Assembly (NCBI GenBank): GCA_005887855.1
Contig: VBQB01000289.1
Span: 1-14,295, forward strand
Source: Verrucomicrobiota bacterium
Lineage (GTDB): Bacteria > Verrucomicrobiota > Verrucomicrobiae > Chthoniobacterales > UBA10450
DNA length: 14,295 bases
Reading direction: 5' to 3'
In this document: positions 7,695-13,368 of the stretch, in pieces
Layout of the letters: each line of letters starts with the position of its first letter
Numbering within the stretch: the stretch's first letter is position 1
Program-made: the position numbers and the translations under genes
The notes under the pieces: generated by a model
Told to the model about the DNA's origin: nothing
Seen by the model: only the letters and a program-made list of their open reading frames with translations
Databases searched by the model: none

Positions 7695-8914
7695 GAGTCG
7701 CTGTCATTTTTCACCGCATCGGTCCCTATCATTGCGCGCGACTGGAAGCAGCGGCGCGCCATTGCGATGTCACCGGCATCGAGATCGCAGCGGAAACGCA
7801 GGATTACGCATGGTCGCCTGTCGAAGGCGCCGCGGGATATTCGCGAGTCACTTTGTTTCCCAGTGGAGATACGCGAACGATGTCCGCGAAGCAGGTTTCT
7901 GAACGTGTCGAAGATGGATTGCAAAGTTGCAGCCCGGATGCAGTAGCGATCCCAGGATGGTCCGATAATGCTGCCATTGCTGGGCTTCGGTGGTGCGCCG
8001 AAACCGGCACGCCGGCAATCTTAATGTCGGAGAGTACGGCCGACGATGACCAGCGGGTTCGATGGCGTGAATGGGTCAAGCAACGGATCGTCGATCTTTA
8101 TTCAACGGCGCTTGTGGGCGGTCAGCGTCACATTGACTACCTGGTTGAGCTGCGAATGCCGCGTGACCGGATCTTCACAGGATATGATGTCGTGGACAAT
8201 GATTACTTCGCGCGAAGCGCATTCGAAATTCGAAATTCGAAATTCGAGATTCGAAAAGATTACGGATTGCCGGAGAATTATTTTCTCGCGTCGGCACGGT
8301 TCATTAAAAAAAAGAACCTTCCGACACTTATCCGGGCCTATGCCGAATATCGCCAGATGGAAGAGGATGGAGACAAGGGGCAACGGACAACAGACAACAG
8401 ACCTTGGGATTTAGTCCTTGTCGGTGACGGGCCGCTGAAGACTGACCTTTGTCGTCTGGTATCCGACCTCCGTTTGCACGCCCACGTGCACCTTCCAGGC
8501 TTCAAACAGTACGACGAGCTGCCGGTTTACTACGCGCTGGCCAAGGCATTTGTTCATGCCAGCGCGACCGAACAATGGGGATTGGTCGTGAACGAAGCGA
8601 GCGCATCGGGTTTGCCAGTGATCGTGTCGAATCGCTGTGGATGTGTGCCGGAATTGGTGCAGGACATTGGGTTTACCTTTGATTCCATGAACCAGCATGA
8701 GCTGGCCTCGCGATTGTTCGAGATGGCTTCGTTATCAGACGACGAGCGAGAACGCCTTGGACATGCGAGCCGCAGGATCGCAACGGACCTCGGGCCGAAT
8801 CGCTTCGGTGAAGGACTGAAGCGTGCCGCAACGATGGCAATTGATCTTCCGCCAAGGAAATTTCGAGCGTTCGACCGCGCAATCCTGTTCGGCGCGACGC
8901 GATTTCGGCGATGA
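7691..8914 (+). CDS. Glycosyltransferase family 4 with two heptamer-array insertions
   Basis: A 407-residue GT4. The GTG at 7691 is chosen because it overlaps the upstream TGA (GTGA) and because MRVAVIFHRIGPYH is the expected first strand and glycine loop. The frame continues open upstream but is then a shadow of the polymerase. The C-domain begins at YFLASARFIKKKNLPTLIRAY (197-217), followed by LVLVGDGPLK (241-250) and HLPGFKQYDELP (267-278). EX7E is EQWGLVVNE (E294, E302), followed by ASGLPVIVSNRCGCVPEL. Residues 178-190 (FEIRNSKFEIRKD) and 228-239 (DKGQRTTDNRPW) are encoded by 7-bp-period arrays in the interdomain linker and in the helix-to-strand loop of the C-domain. An A8 run at 8306-8313 codes the Lys cluster that normally contacts the donor phosphates. 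The stop overlaps the next ATG by 4 bp. Confidence 0.92.
   Translation: MRVAVIFHRIGPYHCARLEAAARHCDVTGIEIAAETQDYAWSPVEGAAGYSRVTLFPSGDTRTMSAKQVSERVEDGLQSCSPDAVAIPGWSDNAAIAGLRWCAETGTPAILMSESTADDDQRVRWREWVKQRIVDLYSTALVGGQRHIDYLVELRMPRDRIFTGYDVVDNDYFARSAFEIRNSKFEIRKDYGLPENYFLASARFIKKKNLPTLIRAYAEYRQMEEDGDKGQRTTDNRPWDLVLVGDGPLKTDLCRLVSDLRLHAHVHLPGFKQYDELPVYYALAKAFVHASATEQWGLVVNEASASGLPVIVSNRCGCVPELVQDIGFTFDSMNQHELASRLFEMASLSDDERERLGHASRRIATDLGPNRFGEGLKRAATMAIDLPPRKFRAFDRAILFGATRFRR
8221..8255 (+). repeat. Near-perfect heptamer array (attcgaa) x5 inside a GT4 gene
   Basis: Five 7-bp units, four identical attcgaa and one attcgag. Each unit carries the palindrome ttcgaa or a one-base variant. The encoded peptide repeats every 7 residues (FEIRNSK, then FEIRKDY). 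It lies in the linker before the C-terminal domain. Confidence 0.92.
8355..8405 (+). repeat. Second heptamer array in the same GT4 (unit about RGACAAC)
   Basis: Reading in phase from 8357 the units are atggaag, aggatgg, agacaag, gggcaac, ggacaac, agacaac, agacctt. The central three are nearly identical. It encodes a polar loop (about residues 223-239) just before the LVLVGDG strand. Confidence 0.75.
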
Positions 8915-10161
8915 AGATTGCGTATCTGTTGAATTCGGTTTCGCGAAAGGCTGGCGGTCTGTTTGAAATTTGCAAACGACTTGCACAGACAACCTGCCGT
9001 GAAAAAGAAATTGTCGTCCTCGGCGTGGAGGATGAGTTCACGAAGACGGACATCGTCGAGTGGGCGCCTTTAAGGCCAACCGTTTCTTCACCTGTATTTG
9101 CGCGCAGTTTCGGCTACGCCCCCGGCTACGCGCAATATCTCGCGGAGATATGTCCCGATATTGCGCATGTGCATGGGCTCTGGACGTATCCTTCATTTGT
9201 CGGATATCGGTGGCATCGGCGCACAAACCGGCACCTCATATACACTGCACACGGCATGCTCTCCCCGTGGGCGCTCCGAAATTCGGCGTGGAAGAAGCGC
9301 TTGGTGCGCGCGTTATGGGAGGACGCCGCCCATCGCAGCGCAGCCTGCTTTCACGTCAATTCGGAGGCCGAACATCTAACGTTGCGCCGGCACGGTTTGC
9401 GCATTCCAATTTGCATCATTCCGAACGGAATTGATCTGCCGGCTAGTCAGAGTTCAGAAGTCGGCAGTCTGGAATCAGGCTTGGCGTCCGTCGCGCGAGG
9501 GAGAAAGCTGCTGCTCTATCTGGGGAGGCTACATCCAAAGAAGAATTTGGTGAATCTGATTCGCGCGTGGAAAGAAGCTCTCAACTCTCATCCATCAACC
9601 CTCAACTCTTGGATGCTCGGCATCGCGGGCTGGGATCAGGGAGGACACGAAAAGAAGCTAAAGCGGCTCGCTCGTGAACTCGGAATGTCGTTCGTAGAAG
9701 TCGGCATAGCTGGCGCGAGGAAACATCAAACATCAAACATCGAACATCGAACATCGAACGATGCCTCTGTTATCTTTCTCGGTCCCCGGTTCGGGGCGGG
9801 CAGGGATGCGTGTTATCGCGCATGCGACGCATTTGTACTGCCTTCGCTTAGCGAAGGACTACCGATGACAGTGCTGGAAGCATGGGCTTATGCAAAACCG
9901 GTGCTGATGACGCCCGAATGTAATCTTCCGGAAGGCTTCGTCGCGGGAGCGGCGTTACAAATCGGCACGACCTCGAAGGAAATTGCCGCAGGCCTAAAAC
10001 AACTGATTGAAATGAGTGATGACGATCGAAAAGCGATGGGTGCGCGCGGTCGGGCTCTGGTAGCGGAAACGTTCTCATGGCGACGAATTGGCGAACAGAT
10101 GCGGTCGGTTTATGAGTGGGTACTGAGCGGCGGCACACCACCGGAGACGATTAGGCTATGA
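8911..10161 (+). CDS. Glycosyltransferase family 4 with three heptamer-array insertions
   Basis: A 416-residue GT4. MKIAYLLNSVSRKAGGLFEICKRLA gives the first strand and glycine loop. The N-domain has HVHGLWTYPS (86-95) and TAHGMLSPWAL (112-122), features of the 'GLW..hG' GT4 group. IIPNGIDLP (169-177) links to the C-domain, which begins LLLYLGRLHPKKNL (200-213). EX7E is EGLPMTVLE (E315, E323), and the protein ends with the usual FSW and helix (388-405). Three stretches interrupt the fold and are encoded by 7-bp-period arrays: residues about 179-190, 224-233 and 270-284. Removing them would leave about 380 residues, the family norm. All keep the frame and the catalytic motifs are intact, so the enzyme is probably functional. 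The ATG overlaps the previous stop by 4 bp. Confidence 0.92.
   Translation: MKIAYLLNSVSRKAGGLFEICKRLAQTTCREKEIVVLGVEDEFTKTDIVEWAPLRPTVSSPVFARSFGYAPGYAQYLAEICPDIAHVHGLWTYPSFVGYRWHRRTNRHLIYTAHGMLSPWALRNSAWKKRLVRALWEDAAHRSAACFHVNSEAEHLTLRRHGLRIPICIIPNGIDLPASQSSEVGSLESGLASVARGRKLLLYLGRLHPKKNLVNLIRAWKEALNSHPSTLNSWMLGIAGWDQGGHEKKLKRLARELGMSFVEVGIAGARKHQTSNIEHRTSNDASVIFLGPRFGAGRDACYRACDAFVLPSLSEGLPMTVLEAWAYAKPVLMTPECNLPEGFVAGAALQIGTTSKEIAAGLKQLIEMSDDDRKAMGARGRALVAETFSWRRIGEQMRSVYEWVLSGGTPPETIRL
9446..9480 (+). repeat. Heptamer array 1 in the 8911-10161 GT4
   Basis: Five 7-bp units in phase: gtcagag, ttcagaa, gtcggca, gtctgga, atcaggc. Same unit class as the array at 5066-5107. It sits between the interdomain NGIDLP and the first C-domain strand. 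Confidence 0.75.
9580..9607 (+). repeat. Heptamer array 2 in the 8911-10161 GT4
   Basis: Four 7-bp units: ctcaact, ctcatcc, atcaacc, ctcaact; the first and last are identical. It encodes N-S-H-P-S-T-L-N-S between the first C-domain helix and the next strand, the same loop position as the arrays at 5066 and 8355 in the two paralogues. Confidence 0.75.
9721..9762 (+). repeat. Heptamer array 3 in the 8911-10161 GT4 (aaacatc / gaacatc)
   Basis: Six units: aaacatc three times, gaacatc twice, then gaacgat. 42 bp, 14 codons, in frame. The peptide repeats with a 7-residue period (HQTSNIE, HRTSNDA) just before the VIFLGPR strand. Confidence 0.92.
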
Positions 10162-10194
10162 GAGAAGGAGTTAGAAAGTAGCAGTTTGAAAGAT
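10160..10194 (+). repeat. Degenerate intergenic heptamer array
   Basis: In phase units gagagaa, ggagtta, gaaagta, gcagttt, gaaagat. It occupies almost all of the 38-bp gap before the acetyltransferase. It contains aaggag (10165-10170), but about 30 bases from the ATG, too far to act as a ribosome binding site. Confidence 0.5.
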
Positions 10195-10199
10195 CACGC

Positions 10200-10745
10200 A
10201 TGCTGGACATTCAACAAAACCGTCGCACGAGGAAATATTCGTTCGGCGAGATGACCCGCCGGGTGTTATGGGCTTTGGCCCAACCGCTCTTCCGGTTTAG
10301 TCCAAGACCGTGTTTTGGGTGGAGGCGATTTCTGCTCCGCTGCTTTGGAGCGAAGATCGGCCGCAATGTTCACGTTTATCCTTCGGCGACGATCTATTTT
10401 CCATGGAACTTGGAAGCAGGAGATGAAAGCGCTATTGGCGAATACGCATTCATTTATAATCTCGGCCGCGTCACGATCGGGGCGCGCGCTACCATATCGC
10501 ATCGGGCACATCTTTGTGGGGGAACGCACGATCACACGAAACCGGATTTTCCATTGCTGCGTCCGCCGATTATGATCGGCCCCGAGGCGTGGATTTGCGC
10601 GGAGGCGTTCGTCGGGCCGGGCGTTACGATCGGCGAAGGTGCGATTGTGGGTGCAGGGGCGGTGGCAATGAAAGACGTGAGACCCTGGAGAATTGTTATC
10701 GGGAATCCGGCACGCGAAAGCAGAAGACGCGAGATCACTGAATGA
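10200..10745 (+). CDS. WcaF-like hexapeptide-repeat O-acetyltransferase
   Basis: A 181-residue left-handed beta-helix acyltransferase of the colanic-acid WcaF / CysE-LacA-LpxA-NodL superfamily, expected to acetylate a sugar using acetyl-CoA. The N-terminal part (residues 17-50) has the family's basic, Trp/Phe-rich segment (RVLWALAQPLFRFSP, GWRRFLLRCFGAKIG). Hexapeptide turns follow: IGRNVHV, AIGEYAFI, VTIGARATIS. The catalytic-type His lies in HLCGGTHDH (104-112), and a second helix block VGPGVTIGEGAIVGAGAVAMKDV (138-160) leads to the usual VIGNPARE end (166-173). Length matches the family. ATG 10200 is preceded by repeat sequence and no close Shine-Dalgarno site. The TGA overlaps the next ATG by 4 bp. 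The WcaF symbol is not assigned because the acceptor glycan is unknown. Confidence 0.85.
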   Translation: MLDIQQNRRTRKYSFGEMTRRVLWALAQPLFRFSPRPCFGWRRFLLRCFGAKIGRNVHVYPSATIYFPWNLEAGDESAIGEYAFIYNLGRVTIGARATISHRAHLCGGTHDHTKPDFPLLRPPIMIGPEAWICAEAFVGPGVTIGEGAIVGAGAVAMKDVRPWRIVIGNPARESRRREITE

Positions 10746-11488
10746 GCGAGCGGTCCAACACACGGGTGCCGTTGTCGGTGCTTGTCCCGGTTAAAAATGA
10801 AGCTGCGAACCTGTGCGACTGTCTTGCCAGCGTTGCGTTCGCAGATGAAATCGTCGTAGTTGATTCGGCAAGCACGGACGGAACGCAAGAGATCGCCACC
10901 GCGGCCGGAGCGCGAGTGGTGCAGTTCGTGTGGAACGGAAAATTCCCACGAAAAAAAAACTGGGCACTGGAAAATATTCCCTGGCGACATGAATGGGTGC
11001 TGATCATCGACGCGGATGAACGGATCACGCCGGAATTGGAGCGCGAAATCAGCTTGGCTATTCGTCACAGCGACGCGGATGGATTTTATCTGAACCGCCG
11101 ATTTTGGTTTCTCGGCGGGTGGATCAATCACTGCGGGTATTTTCCGAGCTGGAATTTGCGTCTATTTCGGCATCGGCTCGGTCGATACGAAAGGATTGAA
11201 ATCGATGACAATGTTCGATCCGGAGATAATGAGGTGCACGAACACGTATTGCTCAATGGCCGCGCAGAATATCTTTCCGTTGCGATGGAGCATTATGCGT
11301 TTCCCGATGTCGCCAGCTTCATTGAGAAACACAATCGCTATTCCACGTGGGAAGCCGAGGCGCGCGAACAACTGTATCAAGGGGCGGGCCAGAACACTTT
11401 ACGAGCGACGCCGTTTGGAACGGCGCTGGAGCGCAAGCGATGGCTAAAGAAGCTCTCTGTCGGTTGCTCGCGTGGTACGAGTTCGTGA
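10742..11488 (+). CDS. WaaE/KdtX-type GT2 with a frameshifted, truncated C-terminus
   Basis: A 248-residue GT2. LSVLVPVKNEAANL opens the fold, VVVDSASTDGTQEIA (38-52) binds nucleotide, and the metal site is I-D-A-D-E-R at 89-94. EVHEHV (164-169) and the C-terminal helix region ALERKRWLKKL (228-238) also match the family. After residue 239 the sequence becomes VGCSRGTSS and stops. In relatives, KRWLKxL is followed by a 'lpFRP..RF...GFLDGRAG..Y' stretch and a terminal CRLLAxYE helix. That terminal helix is present here in another frame from 11458, so roughly 30-40 codons plus a non-multiple of three were lost. The catalytic domain is intact, but the membrane-associating tail is gone, so activity is uncertain. 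The in-gene A9 run at 10951-10959 is a potential slippage site. Confidence 0.8.
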   Translation: MSERSNTRVPLSVLVPVKNEAANLCDCLASVAFADEIVVVDSASTDGTQEIATAAGARVVQFVWNGKFPRKKNWALENIPWRHEWVLIIDADERITPELEREISLAIRHSDADGFYLNRRFWFLGGWINHCGYFPSWNLRLFRHRLGRYERIEIDDNVRSGDNEVHEHVLLNGRAEYLSVAMEHYAFPDVASFIEKHNRYSTWEAEAREQLYQGAGQNTLRATPFGTALERKRWLKKLSVGCSRGTSS

Positions 11489-11553
11489 GTGTGGTCAAGA
11501 CCCGCAGGATGTCAGCTCGCCGGAACACAGGAGGCGTGAATCGTGAATCGTGA
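11458..11553 (+). pseudogene. Out-of-frame C-terminal remnant of the WaaE-type GT2
   Basis: Shifted relative to the GT2 gene, this frame reads CRLLAWYEFVSVVKTRRM, which matches the final amphipathic helix of WaaE-like GT2 proteins. It continues into the gtgaatc repeat, which provides its stop at 11551-11553. It is the displaced end of the upstream gene and not an independent gene. Confidence 0.7.
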
Positions 11554-11556
11554 ATG
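11536..11556 (+). repeat. Heptamer array (gtgaatc) x3
   Basis: Three 7-bp units: gtgaatc, gtgaatc, gtgaatg. Each contains tga, so this array cannot be read through in every frame, and it lies outside intact genes. From 11557 to 11624 I see nothing recognisable. Confidence 0.8.
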
Positions 11557-11624
11557 AAGGAATGGGCTCTAAGGTGCAAGATCACAAAGGTTCGACGCCT
11601 GGGACTCGATGGGAAAATGGGGGC

Positions 11625-11653
11625 TTTCCAGTTCTTTCCGTTGAGCATATAAT
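11625..11653 (+). promoter_or_regulatory. Possible sigma-70-type promoter for the sugar transferase gene
   Basis: A perfect tataat at 11648-11653 is preceded, at a 17-bp spacing, by tttcca (11625-11630; 4 of 6 match to ttgaca). Transcription would begin near 11660, giving a nearly leaderless message for the ATG at 11665. It lies in one of the few real gaps of the cluster. The call rests on sequence match alone. Confidence 0.35.
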
Positions 11654-11664
11654 TCCGGCCCTCA

Positions 11665-13182
11665 ATGGTGACTAGCGAACAGTCCAACGTTGTAGCCCGA
11701 AAATTTCCCGGGCTGGAACGCGCGAACTCGATAGGCCGGCAGGAGTCAAATCAAAGCACTTTCCGCCGAGACCTGGCTGCACGCCTGTCGCGCTTTGTGA
11801 GGCACGAATGGTCAGTCGCGCTTCTTTATCTTTTTCTGGATGTGGTGAGTTGGATCGCAATCTATTCAGTGGTCGGCTGGTTTCGGCGTGATGCATTCTA
11901 TGCCACGCCGTTTCAATTCTTCGTCATCGACCTGATACAACTCGCCGTCATTGTGCAGGCGCTTTACTTCATCGGCGGGTACGATCGCGCCGTCGAAAAG
12001 CGGAGTCTGATTTATGCGACCGAGCATGTTCTTACCATTATGGCGGCGGCCGCGCTCAGCGCGATGCTGATTTATTCGGCCGCGACGTTCGATCAAACCA
12101 TGAAACCGAGCCGCGGTGTGCTGCTTTTGAGTTTCATGATTTTCCTGCCGGTGTCTTTGTTCTACCGACGCTGGATCCGAAAATACGTTGTCGCCAGCAG
12201 CGCCAATCGGTCATTTCTCGTGATCGGCAGCGGCCTGGCAGCAGCGCGTTTTTACGAAGCCTATCAGAACTCACCGAACGGACAGCAGCTTGATTTTGTC
12301 GATCTGAGTAATGAGCGCGTAGGCCAGCCAATCGCCGGTGAAGGGTCGCCGATGGTGAAAGGGGACCTTGCCCGCAAACTGAATGATTTGGGCGAGCATT
12401 ACAGCGGAATTATCTTGACCGAGAGAGCGGACTCGCTTGGCACGCAACTACTAGAGCGCCTGGTGCGAGCGCAGTTTCAACACACCCGTGTCTACACGTT
12501 GGAATCATTTTACGAAACCCATTGGCGTTATGTCCCGCTTAATATTGTCGATCCGGTTTGGCCACTCCAGACTGGTTTTCAACTTGCTCGCACATCGCCC
12601 TATCATTATCTCAAGCGCTTTTTCGATGTCGTTGCATCCGCTGTGGCTTTGATCGTTTGCGCTCCGCTTTTCGCGCTGATCGCTCTGCTCACCAGGGTCG
12701 GAGAGGGACGGCCGGTTTTTTTCCGGCAGGAACGGACCGGCCGGGACGCAAAGCCTTTCATCGTTTTCAAATTCCGAACGATGCTGCTGGACTCGAATAA
12801 GACAGACGCAGACATTTACACCCGGAAAGGCGACCCGCGGATCACGCCGCTCGGGAGTTGGCTGCGGAAGCTGCGGCTCGATGAGTTGCCGCAACTTTGG
12901 AATGTCTTCAAGGGTGACATGAGCCTGATCGGCCCACGCGCGGAATGGACCAAGTGCGCCGAACGCTATGAGCAGACCATTCCGTTTTATCATTTTCGGC
13001 ACCTGGTGAAACCGGGGATCACCGGCTGGGCGCAGGTGAATTATCCTTATGGGGAGAGCGATGAAGACGCGGTCGAGAAGCTCCAGTATGATCTCTACTA
13101 CATCCGGCATTACTCTCTGAAGCTCGATGCGATGATCGTGTTGAAAACTGTGCACACGATGCTGTTTGGAAAAGGCCGATAG
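11665..13182 (+). CDS. Undecaprenyl-phosphate sugar phosphotransferase (WbaP/WcaJ-type initiating transferase)
   Basis: A 505-residue polyprenyl-phosphate hexose-1-phosphate transferase that starts repeat-unit synthesis by moving a sugar-1-phosphate onto undecaprenyl phosphate. The N-terminal half has four membrane helices (about 50-72, 84-104, 118-140, 150-168). A Rossmann-like CoA_binding_3 region follows (FLVIGSGLAAARF 184-196). The C-terminal bacterial sugar transferase domain begins YLKRFFDVVASAVAL (315-329) with a membrane-inserted hairpin. Its signatures are KFRTM (369-373), the catalytic-type LDELPQLWNV (405-414), SLIGPR (420-425), PGITGWAQV (450-458) and YDLYYI (475-480). Length and domain order are complete. 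A likely promoter precedes it. The ATG at 11665 is the first in frame; about 45 residues precede the first helix. Whether it uses glucose, galactose or another sugar cannot be decided. Confidence 0.95.
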   Translation: MVTSEQSNVVARKFPGLERANSIGRQESNQSTFRRDLAARLSRFVRHEWSVALLYLFLDVVSWIAIYSVVGWFRRDAFYATPFQFFVIDLIQLAVIVQALYFIGGYDRAVEKRSLIYATEHVLTIMAAAALSAMLIYSAATFDQTMKPSRGVLLLSFMIFLPVSLFYRRWIRKYVVASSANRSFLVIGSGLAAARFYEAYQNSPNGQQLDFVDLSNERVGQPIAGEGSPMVKGDLARKLNDLGEHYSGIILTERADSLGTQLLERLVRAQFQHTRVYTLESFYETHWRYVPLNIVDPVWPLQTGFQLARTSPYHYLKRFFDVVASAVALIVCAPLFALIALLTRVGEGRPVFFRQERTGRDAKPFIVFKFRTMLLDSNKTDADIYTRKGDPRITPLGSWLRKLRLDELPQLWNVFKGDMSLIGPRAEWTKCAERYEQTIPFYHFRHLVKPGITGWAQVNYPYGESDEDAVEKLQYDLYYIRHYSLKLDAMIVLKTVHTMLFGKGR

Positions 13183-13215
13183 CAGCTAGACGACAGAGAT
13201 CAGAGGTCAGTCGCT
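13181..13215 (+). repeat. Degenerate heptamer array after the sugar transferase gene
   Basis: Five units each beginning ag: agcagct, agacgac, agagatc, agaggtc, agtcgct. It begins at the stop codon of the upstream gene. Confidence 0.6.
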
Positions 13216-13221
13216 GCAATG

Positions 13222-13286
13222 GCAGGCGTGTCGCCTGCGGCGTCGAAGAACAAAGAACTGAAATCTTTGCAGCCGGCACGGTTGCC
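13222..13286. repeat. REP-like palindromic intergenic element
   Basis: A perfect 7-bp inverted repeat with a 3-base loop (gcaggcg, tgt, cgcctgc; 13222-13238) is followed about 35 bp later by a second GC-rich short palindrome (ggca, cggt, tgcc; 13275-13286) inside a ccggcacggttgcccct block. No T-run follows either stem, so they are more like dispersed REP-type elements than an intrinsic terminator. They lie between two heptamer arrays in the 186-bp gap. Confidence 0.5.
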
Positions 13287-13300
13287 CCTACAGGGAAAAG

Positions 13301-13349
13301 CAGTAGTCGGTGGTCAGCAGTCGTTCTGACTCGTCACTTGTCGCTCGTT
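13301..13349 (+). repeat. Degenerate heptamer array before the ligase-like gene
   Basis: Seven in-phase units: cagtagt, cggtggt, cagcagt, cgttctg, actcgtc, acttgtc, gctcgtt. It is composed of two unit types placed back to back. It ends about 20 bp before the ATG at 13369. Confidence 0.6.
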
Positions 13350-13368
13350 TGTCTAATTTGCATTTGTC

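Noticed and set aside
9721..9762. CRISPR array
   Set aside because: Units are only 7 bp, directly tandem and without spacers; no cas gene is present.
10165..10170. aaggag as Shine-Dalgarno site for the acetyltransferase
   Set aside because: It lies about 30 bases before the ATG at 10200 and is part of the heptamer array; the nearer upstream ATG at 10158 meets a stop after seven codons.
12505..13155. A 216-codon minus-strand open frame
   Set aside because: It is a shadow of the sugar transferase catalytic domain, which is unmistakable on the + strand.
13222..13238. Intrinsic terminator after the sugar transferase gene
   Set aside because: The stem is short and perfect but no T-run follows; better described as a REP-like palindrome.
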